Virus record (IMG/VR): IMGVR_UViG_3300005578_000202
Location: 1-45,819 of that record
Length of the DNA: 45,819 nucleotides
Origin: a virus
Direction: 5' to 3' (one strand)
A program made the position numbers and the translations under genes. The notes under the pieces are model-generated. The model did not search any database. It was not told the origin of the DNA and saw only the letters and a program-made list of their open reading frames with translations. Positions 14,193-21,148 of this stretch are shown here, in pieces (positions within the stretch are counted from its first letter, which is position 1; the number at the start of each line of letters is the position of its first letter).

Positions 14193-14794
14193 CAGCGAGT
14201 CGCCTCCGGCGCGGCATCGGCGGGCAGGTGGCCCAGCAGGCGCTCGCCGCCGCGGCCTTCCTGGAAGTAGACGCCGCGCTTGGTGGCCAGGTAGCCCGGG
14301 CCGTTGTCATAGTCGCCGGCCGAGAACCACTCCGGCCGCTCGATCCGGATCGTTACCGGATCGCCCGTCAGGCGCATGCCCAGGAAGCGGCGGTCCGCGT
14401 CGGACGCGTGGAAAGCGCGCTTCGTCGAGTGGCTGTGGATCGCGTGGCCGGTGCTGACCATGCCGTCGGGCACGTTCTCAGCAAAGGACGCGCAGAAGAT
14501 GTGCGCCTGGCTGGTGTACGCGTCCACGGCGTATCGCTGGCCGTCGGCGCTGCGCGCAATTGTGCCGCAGGCCTCGAACTGGGTCTGCTCGGAGAAGGTC
14601 ACCAGCGCCTTGCCGACGCGGAGCAGGAACGTGTCCAGAGATTCGCCCGCGGCGCTGCGGAACTCGCCGACGCGCTCAGTCGGCGCCTGCACGTTGGGCG
14701 TGTCGCTGGCCTGCACCGTCGCCACGCTGCTGGCGACCAGCGCGGCAACGGCGGCTATGGAGCGGCGGTGGCTGCTGCGGAACGGGCGGTTCAT
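14192..14794 (-). CDS. Secreted JAMM/DUF4329-like protein
   Basis: A 200-residue protein with a basic start and hydrophobic segment ending 'VQA' near residue 29, a likely signal peptide. Glu74 in 'FEACGTIA', the pair His120/His122 in 'HAIHSHSTKRAFHASDAD', Ser131 and Asp134 fit the JAMM metal site (E ... HxH-x7/8-S-x2-D). The mature protein could be a periplasmic zinc isopeptidase-like enzyme. DUF4329 proteins show this pattern and occur in toxins and phage proteins. It lies in the early-left operon between a PP-loop protein and an unknown gene. Activity is inferred. Confidence 0.65.
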   Translation of the reverse strand: MNRPFRSSHRRSIAAVAALVASSVATVQASDTPNVQAPTERVGEFRSAAGESLDTFLLRVGKALVTFSEQTQFEACGTIARSADGQRYAVDAYTSQAHIFCASFAENVPDGMVSTGHAIHSHSTKRAFHASDADRRFLGMRLTGDPVTIRIERPEWFSAGDYDNGPGYLATKRGVYFQEGRGGERLLGHLPADAAPEATR

Positions 14795-15210
14795 GCCGCA
14801 CCGTCCTGCTGCCCGGCATTAGCAGCGGCAATATGCGCGCGCCGCTTATGCACGCCGCGCACCAGCGCGTCAGCCAGCTCTATCGCCTGTTCCTCGCCGA
14901 TGCACATTTCCAGCGGGCCGAATGCAAGCCGGACCGGCGCCTCCAGGACGAGAAGGTCAGACACCACGACCCGGATGACCGAGGCTCCGAGCTGCACCAG
15001 CGACTCGCTGCGCGCGCCTTCGACGAAAGCGTATGAACCCAGCGACGGGGTGCGAACCGTGATCCTGGCGGGCGCGTCGCCGTCGCAGCCGGCGAGACCT
15101 GCCGGGGCGACACTGCCGTCCGAGGGGGCGGCTTGCCCATGCGCTGCATTCGCGTTTCCTACACAATTTGTCGTGTAGGGCGTGGAGCACTTGCTGGTCT
15201 CGGTCGGCAT
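14791..15210 (-). CDS. First gene of the early-left operon, unknown
   Basis: ATG at 15210 follows GGGAG at 6 nt; 139 residues. Residues 1-50 are Ser/Pro/Ala-rich with several cysteines; the rest is alpha/beta ('LVQLGASVIRVVVSDLLVLE', 'ECIGEEQAIELADALV'-type helix). It begins 28 bp from the -10 of PL and is therefore first expressed when the repressor is inactivated. Function unknown; lambda N/anti-host proteins occupy this place in other phages, but no arginine-rich motif is seen. Confidence 0.6.
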   Translation of the reverse strand: MPTETSKCSTPYTTNCVGNANAAHGQAAPSDGSVAPAGLAGCDGDAPARITVRTPSLGSYAFVEGARSESLVQLGASVIRVVVSDLLVLEAPVRLAFGPLEMCIGEEQAIELADALVRGVHKRRAHIAAANAGQQDGAA

Positions 15211-15237
15211 GGCAAACTCCCTTCGTGTTTGATCAGG

Positions 15238-15266
15238 AGTTTGTTCATGAACGAACAAAACTGCAA
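15238..15266 (-). promoter_or_regulatory. Early-left promoter PL with repressor operator
   Basis: On the minus strand, TTGCAG (15266-15261), a 17-bp spacer and CAAACT (15243-15238). The spacer and -10 are covered by an 18-bp dyad at 15241-15258 (TTGTTCA-TGAA-CGAACAA, one mismatch). Operator and -35 are placed exactly as at PR near 18255. A further opposed half-site pair, TGAAC-n6-GTTCA, lies at 15274-15289. CI binding here would silence the leftward operon. Confidence 0.65.
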
Positions 15267-15338
15267 TCATCCGTGAACAATATCGTTCAGCGGCCGTTTA
15301 TGCTCGGAAGACTTACCGCCCTGGGAAGGAATGCACCG

Positions 15339-15854
15339 ATGAATAACCGTTCGAGGACTTACATCTGGCTAGTGGCGCTGGCGCTGTCCGCCTTCGTGGG
15401 GGCGTCGGCTAACGCGCAGGACGCCCGCGGCCTGGGCACCAGCTGGCCGAGCGCCGCGGACGTGAGCCGCAGCGCGGGCTTTCACGCCTATCGCTGGATC
15501 CGCAACGGCGTCTCGTATGTCCAGGTGAACGACGCCGCTGGCGTTCCGCAGCTCGCGATCGCCGCGGCTGGCGGCACGGTCATCGTGCTGCCGGTGGGCG
15601 CGCCCACGACGCAGGTGAAAGTTATTCAGAGCACTCCAGCCGTGTCCGGCGCGCCCATCTACAGCGATGAGCGCGTGAGCATCAACCAGGACGCTTCCGG
15701 GTTCACCGTACAGTCGCTGGAGGCCGAGCCATGCACTGACCCGGTGGAATGCGCGAAGGTCAACAACGCTGTGGTGGTACCGGCCCCGCCGTCAAGCGCG
15801 CGCACCATGACGGCCCAAGACACGTGCAGCGACCCAGTCGAGTGCGCGAAGTGA
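15339..15854 (+). CDS. Secreted protein of unknown function
   Basis: ATG at 15339 with GGAAGGA upstream; 171 residues. Residues 1-27 form a signal peptide ('LVALALSAFVGASANA'). The mature part has a beta-rich segment ('HAYRWIRNGVSYVQVND') and ends with two copies of a Cys-containing motif, 'CTDPVECAK' and 'CSDPVECAK', the second at the exact C-terminus. It lies between the two early promoters, points opposite to the early-left operon, and ends in its own terminator. This is typical of a gene expressed in the lysogen. Confidence 0.65.
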   Translation: MNNRSRTYIWLVALALSAFVGASANAQDARGLGTSWPSAADVSRSAGFHAYRWIRNGVSYVQVNDAAGVPQLAIAAAGGTVIVLPVGAPTTQVKVIQSTPAVSGAPIYSDERVSINQDASGFTVQSLEAEPCTDPVECAKVNNAVVVPAPPSSARTMTAQDTCSDPVECAK

Positions 15855-15861
15855 TGTGGAA

Positions 15862-15887
15862 GGGCGCCGTTGCGGCGCCCTTTTTTT
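15862..15887 (+). terminator. Intrinsic terminator after the secreted-protein gene
   Basis: An 8-bp stem (GGGCGCCG / CGGCGCCC) with a TTG loop and seven T residues. It ends the rightward gene at 15854 and overlaps the stop codon of the convergent kinase-like gene at its T-run. Confidence 0.9.
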
Positions 15888-17481
15888 ATGCCCTTCGAGA
15901 ATCCGGAATTAGAAGTGCTGCGACATCTTCGTCGAAGATAAACGCAGTTGTGTAACGCCAGAATCCGTCTTTCTGCTGCCGCATCTTTCCACCATACGCC
16001 TCGGCCAGCTCATACAGCCCAGCGATCGCCACTTCGTCGATTGCGCGCACCTTGGATTGATCATCATCGACCGGCCTGGCGCAAATGTGCATCCGAAGGC
16101 CGAGCCAGCGGCGACCCGCTGAAGATCCCACGCGGAGCCTGATCGATACCTCTCGAACGGTAGCCTCGCGCATGGCGTGCGCCAGGTTCTCATGGACGAT
16201 TTGATAAACGGCCTGCTGCGCGCCAAGGGCGAACCCATTTACCGAGGCCGGAAGGTAAAGATAGACGTCTTCGCCGGCCGACCGGATTGTCTCGATGATG
16301 GGGGCGCAGGTGAGCGCTGTCCGCAAGCCATACTCTTCAAGGAGCGGTGGGAATAACGCTTCGCGCTTGCTGCGCAGGTCGCTGCGCGTGCCATGCAGCA
16401 TGCGAAAATGCTGGCTTAGCGCTTCATCCTTCGCCATGGCTTGGCCGCGATCGACAACTCTGGAGAAGGTGAGGGAGTCATACACCTCATCAAGGATGGC
16501 CGCCTTGTAGCGGAGCATAGAGTCGGGAAGGTTTATCTTTCGCTGCAGGGCTTCGCGCAGGCGGTCCTTAACCTCTTCCTCTCGCATCATCCGCTCGCCG
16601 AATCGGCTGACGAAAATTCCGACGAACCATGCGCTGACACTAAAGGCGATGGCGATCTGCTGAGCTTCAACCACTCCTGGCTCGCGCGAGCCTGATTCGG
16701 TGAGCACCACGGCGCCATTGGCCAGAATCATTCCGAGCGCCGCGCCACGCGTTCCGTGCATGGCCGCGAGAAGGATCGGCGGGACAGCCGAAAGACCTAC
16801 TCGAAGGGTCCAAAGCAACGGTGACGGAATGCCAGTGTGCGCGATCACCACCAGAGCCAAGCATGGGCTGGCCAGAAAAAGGGCTGACTTAACTGCAGGA
16901 GCGAGGCCCGCCTGGACGAGGCGCTGTTTCCAGGGGCTTTGCGTTAGGAAGACTAGCCTGCCGAAGGCGACGAGTGGGGCCATTGTGAGGCCGCCAAGAA
17001 ACGTGCCGCATGAATAGATCGCAAGTAGCCCTAAGACAGACTCTCGCTGCGTGGTGATGGATACGGTGTAGGTCGACCACACGGCAAAGCTCGCCAGTGG
17101 CTGAGCCATCGCTGTTGCCAATAGGGAGGCCATCAAGATCATGCCGTTGTGCGCCGACGGCTTGAGCATGTCGAGCTTGTACTGGTTCCCAATCAGAGCG
17201 CCGGGAATAATGACTAGCGGCTGCAGGATCGCATAGACGAATACGTAGCTCGGGGTGACGAAATCATGCTCGTGAAACGCCGTCACCGCACATCCAAGGT
17301 TTACCAGGAAGTCCGCTGCGAGGATGGTGGGCCAGCGACGAACATCTGTGACCAGAAGCACCGCGAGCCGCAGGCCAACAGATAGGTTTAGGTGGGACGG
17401 TGCGTCCTTGAGTGCGAGGAACGCCAACGCGTATACCCCGCCGATCAACGCGCCGCGCAAAGCCTCCCCCAGCTTGCCCAT
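15886..17481 (-). CDS. MASE1-type membrane sensor with degenerate kinase domain
   Basis: ATG at 17481 has AGGGAA just upstream; ATG at 17505 has none, so 531 residues are preferred. Residues 5-300 hold about eight to ten hydrophobic helices resembling a MASE1 integral-membrane sensor. A coiled linker follows. The C-terminal 180 residues resemble NarX/HPK7-type ATPase domains ('YQIVHENLAHAMREA', 'GLYELAEAYGGKMRQQ'), but the N-box Asn is replaced by His and no DxGxG is visible. It may be kinase-dead or a binding domain. It starts about 30 nt after the repressor gene, so it is probably co-transcribed in the lysogen. Confidence 0.65.
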   Translation of the reverse strand: MGKLGEALRGALIGGVYALAFLALKDAPSHLNLSVGLRLAVLLVTDVRRWPTILAADFLVNLGCAVTAFHEHDFVTPSYVFVYAILQPLVIIPGALIGNQYKLDMLKPSAHNGMILMASLLATAMAQPLASFAVWSTYTVSITTQRESVLGLLAIYSCGTFLGGLTMAPLVAFGRLVFLTQSPWKQRLVQAGLAPAVKSALFLASPCLALVVIAHTGIPSPLLWTLRVGLSAVPPILLAAMHGTRGAALGMILANGAVVLTESGSREPGVVEAQQIAIAFSVSAWFVGIFVSRFGERMMREEEVKDRLREALQRKINLPDSMLRYKAAILDEVYDSLTFSRVVDRGQAMAKDEALSQHFRMLHGTRSDLRSKREALFPPLLEEYGLRTALTCAPIIETIRSAGEDVYLYLPASVNGFALGAQQAVYQIVHENLAHAMREATVREVSIRLRVGSSAGRRWLGLRMHICARPVDDDQSKVRAIDEVAIAGLYELAEAYGGKMRQQKDGFWRYTTAFIFDEDVAALLIPDSRRA

Positions 17482-17511
17482 AATTTCCCTGGCCCCTGTT
17501 GGCATGGTGGA

Positions 17512-18234
17512 TCACACGCGCGACGGCGTTATTTTCGTGAGCACCTTGCCGTGAATTACGAACTTTTCCAGCTCTTTCCCTTGGAGCTCGGTCAAGTCTT
17601 TGGATTCCTCAGAACCTGATATGCGTAGCACGTTGTCCGCCGGCAACCAGGTCAGTTTCTTGATGTCGCGCACGTTGTGGTAGGTGTAGGCGTAAAGCCC
17701 CACACCCCACACCTCCACATCCGTTGCCCGCGTATCGATGATTGCAATGCTGCCCTCGGCAAGCTCTCCTCGATTGCTCTGATTTCGCTTTACAGCGAAG
17801 CGCGCAAACTCAGGCTCAATGCCAACGTTGAACAAGAACCACGAGCGCGGAAAAGCGATCGGATCATCAAGCCAGTGGTAATGATCGAACAAGGGGCCGC
17901 TGGGCAGCTCGAACCCGTCGAGCATCCGAACGAGAACTAGATCACGTTTTAGCCGCGGATCGTTGGTGATGTCCTTTCGGCGCAGGTCGTCACCAGGCAC
18001 GGAAAAATATGCCCCCAGCTGGTCCAGCGTCTTGCTGGTCGGTTTGTAGTCGTCGTCGTTGAGGATGCGGTAGATCGTCGAATACGACGGCCCCGCGGCC
18101 TCAGCCAGTGCCTGCGGCGTCGGCAGGTTCTTGGCGCCCATCAGGTAGGTGAGGTTCTTGCGGATGTAGTTCATGCCTGAATAGTCGCTTTTATCAGGAG
18201 TGAACAAAATCCGGACGGTAGAGGTATTGTTCAT
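17512..18234 (-). CDS. CI-type phage repressor
   Basis: A 240-residue repressor. An N-terminal helix-turn-helix ('TPQALAEAAGPSYSTIYRIL') binds DNA. The C-terminal half follows the S24/LexA pattern ('LAEGSIAIIDTRATD', 'VRDIKKLTWLPADNVLRISG'), where Ser/Lys self-cleavage inactivates lambda-type repressors. The usual GDSM is replaced by 'RNQSN', so the serine position is kept in a changed context and RecA-induced cleavage may be altered. It lies divergent to the Cro-like gene, with an operator between them, as in lambda immunity regions. Confidence 0.85.
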   Translation of the reverse strand: MNNTSTVRILFTPDKSDYSGMNYIRKNLTYLMGAKNLPTPQALAEAAGPSYSTIYRILNDDDYKPTSKTLDQLGAYFSVPGDDLRRKDITNDPRLKRDLVLVRMLDGFELPSGPLFDHYHWLDDPIAFPRSWFLFNVGIEPEFARFAVKRNQSNRGELAEGSIAIIDTRATDVEVWGVGLYAYTYHNVRDIKKLTWLPADNVLRISGSEESKDLTELQGKELEKFVIHGKVLTKITPSRV

Positions 18235-18240
18235 AGGTGA

Positions 18241-18269
18241 TTGACTTATTGTTCAAGGATGAACAAAAC
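18241..18269 (+). promoter_or_regulatory. Early-right promoter PR with repressor operator
   Basis: TTGACT (18241-18246), a 17-bp spacer and CAAAAC (18264-18269). A perfect 7-4-7 dyad TTGTTCA-AGGA-TGAACAA (18249-18266) covers spacer and -10. Further half-sites TTGTTCA (18227-18233, at the repressor start) and TGAACAA (18201-18207) lie inside the repressor gene end. The design mirrors PL. Repressor here would block the Cro-like gene and the replication operon. Confidence 0.7.
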
Positions 18270-18277
18270 TAGGCGGC

Positions 18278-18487
18278 ATGACTCCAAAAGACGCCGCCCA
18301 GTCACTGCGCAAGACCGGAATGCGGGATGCCGCGATCGCGAAAGCTGTCGATGCCAGCGTCCCCACCATCAACCGAATCAGGAAGGGCCGGGACTGTCTT
18401 TGGTCCGTAGGCGACCGGGTGATCAGGTTCGCCCTCGAAAGAGGACTGCAGCCGCAACCCAGCCAGGACGCGACGGAGGGCACCTGA
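18278..18487 (+). CDS. Cro-like DNA-binding protein
   Basis: A 69-residue protein starting just after PR. 'GMRDAAIAKAVDASVPTINR' is a helix-turn-helix with the recognition helix at 'VPTINRIRKG'. Position opposite the repressor and small size fit Cro, which would turn down repressor synthesis during lytic growth. Downstream genes overlap or follow within 2 nt. Confidence 0.75.
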   Translation: MTPKDAAQSLRKTGMRDAAIAKAVDASVPTINRIRKGRDCLWSVGDRVIRFALERGLQPQPSQDATEGT

Positions 18488-18488
18488 C

Positions 18489-18593
18489 ATGGGCGCTTCC
18501 GAATTAGTGCACTGCAGGCTGCTGGTGATGTCCATGGCCGCCACGGTACCGGGCGCCAACGGCACGTTCCACGTGCGAAAGGTGCTGCCGTGA
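18489..18593 (+). CDS. 34-residue leader-like protein
   Basis: ATG at 18489 lies one base after the Cro-like stop, and its TGA overlaps the GTG of the next gene (GTGA). The product 'MGASELVHCRLLVMSMAATV' plus 14 residues has a weakly hydrophobic middle. The tight spacing on both sides suggests it is translated, perhaps mainly to couple translation to the CII-like gene. No function recognised. Confidence 0.45.
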   Translation: MGASELVHCRLLVMSMAATVPGANGTFHVRKVLP

Positions 18594-19042
18594 ACGTGTT
18601 AGATGCCGCCTACAAGACGGTGCACGGCTGCGTCGGCGGATGCGACGTACTCGCAGGGCGCATGGACATGAAGCCGGGTGTCCTGCGCAACAAGGTGAAC
18701 CCGAACAGCAACACCCATCATCTGACGCTGGCCGAGGCCGACGAGATCATGGGGCTGACGGGGGACCACCGGATACTGCAGGCGCTGGCGGCCGAGCACG
18801 GCTATGCGCTGGTGCGCACCGAGCTGCCGAACGTGGACGCATCGCTGATGTCCAGCGTGCTGCAGTTCCTCGGCGCCAGTGGCGCCATGTCGACCGCGCT
18901 GAACGAGGTGCTGGCCAAGGGCCAGATCACCAAGAACGCCAGCCGCCAGATCGAGGCGCACTGCGCCGACGTGCAGGCCGCCTTGCTGACCATGGCACGG
19001 CTGGCCACGCGGAAGACCTCCGACCTGGAGCGCGACGTATGA
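18590..19042 (+). CDS. CII-like phage regulator (CP76 family)
   Basis: GTG at 18590 overlaps the preceding stop; 150 residues. 'VGGCDVLAGRMDMKPGVLRN' then 'KVNP' and 'LTLAEADEIMGLTGDHRILQ' are the hallmark layout of the phage regulatory protein CII/CP76 family, with a helix-turn-helix near the N-terminus and a helical C-terminal half. It probably activates or modulates the lysogenic choice. It is third in the early-right operon, the place of cII in lambda. Confidence 0.8.
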   Translation: MNVLDAAYKTVHGCVGGCDVLAGRMDMKPGVLRNKVNPNSNTHHLTLAEADEIMGLTGDHRILQALAAEHGYALVRTELPNVDASLMSSVLQFLGASGAMSTALNEVLAKGQITKNASRQIEAHCADVQAALLTMARLATRKTSDLERDV

Positions 19043-19242
19043 AGGCGCCCAAGGCCCTTGGCCTGCTCGGCCAGGTGGAAGCGGCGCGCGCCGCGGTGCT
19101 GTGCTCGGACCCCACGACCGCCGACCTCGTGGTCGGCATCCTGGTGTCCACCGCGCCTCTGCGGCAGCGCCCGTTGCCCGAGGAACCGATCTGGCTGGGC
19201 ATCGACCTGGCGGCGCCGGACGGCGGGGCAGGGAAGCCATGA
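19039..19242 (+). CDS. Small early phage protein, unknown
   Basis: A 67-residue protein; both ends overlap neighbours by ATGA. 'ALGLLGQVEAARAAVLCSDP' suggests a helix and the second half is Pro/Leu-rich. No domain recognised. Confidence 0.55.
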   Translation: MKAPKALGLLGQVEAARAAVLCSDPTTADLVVGILVSTAPLRQRPLPEEPIWLGIDLAAPDGGAGKP

Positions 19243-20078
19243 GCACGCTGCTGATGGCGCAGTGCTGGCCGCTCAAGATGCCGCCGACGCCCAAGGCGAT
19301 CCTGATCTCGCTGGCCGACAACGCCAGCGACCAGGGGTATTGCTGGCCGTCGCTGACGAAGATTTGCGAGCGCACGTGCTTCGGCCGCACCGCGGTGATC
19401 GACGCCATCAAGTGGCTGGAGGAAGCCGGCGCGGTGCGCGCGGACCGCAGCGATCGCTACCGCACCACGTACATCCTGACGCCGGCGAACTACTCGCCCA
19501 AGACCGGCTGCGACGAGGGTAACCAGTCCGGCTCGCAAACTAGTCCGCCTCCCGTACTAGTTCGGCAGGCGGAAAACGAAGTCCGCCAGGCGGACAACGA
19601 AGTCCGGGAGACGGACGACGAAGTCCGCCAGGCGGACACTAACCGTCAAGAACCGTCATTAACCGTCAATAAGAGCAACCGTCAGAGGAAGCGCGTACCC
19701 GCCGCGGAGATCTCCGTCGTGTTGCCGCCCTGGCTGGACCCTCCGCTGTGGGAGTCCTGGGTCAGGGATCGGAAGGAACGCGGCCATGCGCTGACCCAGC
19801 GCGCCGCCGAACTGTCCATCGACTCGCTCGCCAAGCTCCGATCCGAGGGCTGGGCACCGAAAGCCGTGATCGACAACGCCATCGCGCTGGGCTGGCGAGG
19901 GCTGTACGCACCCAAGAACGTTCCCCCAGGAGGCGGTCATGCAAACCGTGCATCAGGCAGCAGTGGCGGGGTTGGCGACGCTGTCCAGCGCGCCATCGAC
20001 CAGCGGAACGCCCGCACCGTCGGCGACCAGCCAGGCGTCACCATCGAGGGCACGCACGCCGCAGCCGCTGCTCGATAA
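19239..20078 (+). CDS. O-like replication initiator with HTH domain
   Basis: ATG at 19239 overlaps the preceding stop; 279 residues. Residues 10-85 form a winged-helix region ('PPTPKAILISLADNASDQGY', 'ERTCFGRTAVIDAIKWLEEA'), like phage replication protein O. Residues 105-135 are heptad-like repeats 'NEVRQAD', which are the translation of DNA iterons. Residues 165-225 ('LPPWLDPPLWESWVRDRKER') resemble a DnaT-like region. The last part is Gly/Ala-rich and overlaps the next gene in another frame. Expected to bind its own iterons and open the origin. Confidence 0.75.
   Translation: MSTLLMAQCWPLKMPPTPKAILISLADNASDQGYCWPSLTKICERTCFGRTAVIDAIKWLEEAGAVRADRSDRYRTTYILTPANYSPKTGCDEGNQSGSQTSPPPVLVRQAENEVRQADNEVRETDDEVRQADTNRQEPSLTVNKSNRQRKRVPAAEISVVLPPWLDPPLWESWVRDRKERGHALTQRAAELSIDSLAKLRSEGWAPKAVIDNAIALGWRGLYAPKNVPPGGGHANRASGSSGGVGDAVQRAIDQRNARTVGDQPGVTIEGTHAAAAAR
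19554..19684. repeat. Iteron array, candidate replication origin
   Basis: Three adjacent 21-bp repeats at 19575-19595, 19596-19616 and 19617-19637 (consensus AACGAAGTCCGCCAGGCGGA then C), with a degenerate copy at 19554-19574. They are followed by four AACCGTCA boxes at 19641, 19651, 19661 and 19677. The boxes are AT-richer than their surroundings. Iterons plus an AT-richer direct-repeat region inside the initiator gene match the lambda-type origin layout. Confidence 0.65.
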
Positions 20079-20613
20079 GTTCTGGCTCAAGATGGCGCGG
20101 ATGTTCGGCAACACCTGGGTCAGCCAGTACGGCGTCGATCCTGCCGGTGGTGCCGCTGATGACTGGTCCGCCGCGCTGGCCGGGCTGTCGCCGGAGCAGA
20201 TCGCCATCGGCCTGCAGGCGACGCTGGCGACGGGTCGGGAATGGCCGCCGTCCGCGCCGCGCTTCCGCGCCATGTGCATGGGCATTCCCAGCATGGCCGC
20301 GGTTCGTCACCAGATGGCGCACCCCGGCGATGAGCACTCGCCCTTCATGCGCCAGTTCTGGAGCTTCCTCAACACGGCGGAGTACCAGTCCGGCGACGCG
20401 TACCGCTGCGAGCGCGCTGTGAACGAAGCCTACGAGCTGACGTGCGAGCACGTGATGCGTGGCAAGCAGCTTCCGCCGCCGATCTCCGCGCTGCTGCAGC
20501 GGCAGAAGGCGACCAAGCCGCCGGCCGCCAGTGAAGCCACTGCGCGCGCGGCGCTCAGCGACATCGCGCGCATGCTCAAGGTGGGCGAGCCGGAACAGCA
20601 GGCCGTCGCATGA
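19939..20613 (+). CDS. P-like replication protein (helicase loader type)
   Basis: ATG at 19939 follows a perfect AGGAGG at 5 nt; 224 residues. It overlaps the O-like gene by 140 nt in a different frame. The first 40 residues are Ser/Ala/Pro-rich; from 'LLDKFWLKMARMFGNTWVSQ' the protein is helical, with 'SPEQIAIGLQATLATGREWP' and 'PSAPRFRAMC', the pattern of phage replication protein P. P proteins bring host DnaB helicase to the origin. Position after O supports the call. Confidence 0.7.
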   Translation: MQTVHQAAVAGLATLSSAPSTSGTPAPSATSQASPSRARTPQPLLDKFWLKMARMFGNTWVSQYGVDPAGGAADDWSAALAGLSPEQIAIGLQATLATGREWPPSAPRFRAMCMGIPSMAAVRHQMAHPGDEHSPFMRQFWSFLNTAEYQSGDAYRCERAVNEAYELTCEHVMRGKQLPPPISALLQRQKATKPPAASEATARAALSDIARMLKVGEPEQQAVA

Positions 20614-20858
20614 GCACGCGCAATCGCATCGTCGGCGCGCTGGTGCTCGGGCCGCTCACCGTCGAGCAGATGGCCCTAATGCTGTGCATTCGAGAGGGCG
20701 GAATCCGCCGCGAACTGCTGGCGCTGCGCCAGGACGGCGTCGTCGCTTACCAGGCCGTCAGCCCTCAGGAAAGGCAGCGCTTCAAGGGCGGCAGCTATCG
20801 GCTCGTGCAGCCGTACATCCCTCCCGCCAATAAACATTCCCACAAGGATCCCGCATGA
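20610..20858 (+). CDS. Small winged-helix-like phage protein
   Basis: An 82-residue protein whose ATG overlaps the preceding stop. 'LGPLTVEQMALMLCIREGGI' then 'RRELLALRQDGVVAYQ' has the shape of a winged-helix DNA-binding domain. The tail is basic. Early-right position suggests a role in replication or regulation; family not recognised. Confidence 0.6.
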   Translation: MSTRNRIVGALVLGPLTVEQMALMLCIREGGIRRELLALRQDGVVAYQAVSPQERQRFKGGSYRLVQPYIPPANKHSHKDPA

Positions 20859-21148
20859 GCAGTAGCTGGGTGCCCAGCCGCCATCAGTACCGCATGAACC
20901 AGCTGGGCAAAAAATCCCGCTGGGAGGTGTGTCCCATCCACAAGATGCGGTTCGAGGCCTATGGCGTTACTCGCCTGGGCCATATGGGGCCGAAGCGGTG
21001 CAAGGCCTGCTCGGCCGAGGATGCGTGGTGGGATCAGGCAGAGCGAGAGCTGGGCTACCCGGCCAATCTGGATAAGCACGCTGTCTATGCGCGCGCTACG
21101 GCAATCGGTGGTCTGCCGCTGGAGAGGTATTTGCGCTATGCCCGCTGA
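20855..21148 (+). CDS. Small phage protein with possible zinc site
   Basis: A 97-residue protein with ATGA overlap at the start. 'EVCPIHKMRFEAYG' and 'GPKRCKACSAED' give C-x2-H and C-x2-C pairs spaced about 20 residues apart, consistent with a zinc finger. The rest is charged and helical. A similar gene often sits before RuvC in related phages, by recollection. Function unknown. Confidence 0.6.
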   Translation: MSSSWVPSRHQYRMNQLGKKSRWEVCPIHKMRFEAYGVTRLGHMGPKRCKACSAEDAWWDQAERELGYPANLDKHAVYARATAIGGLPLERYLRYAR

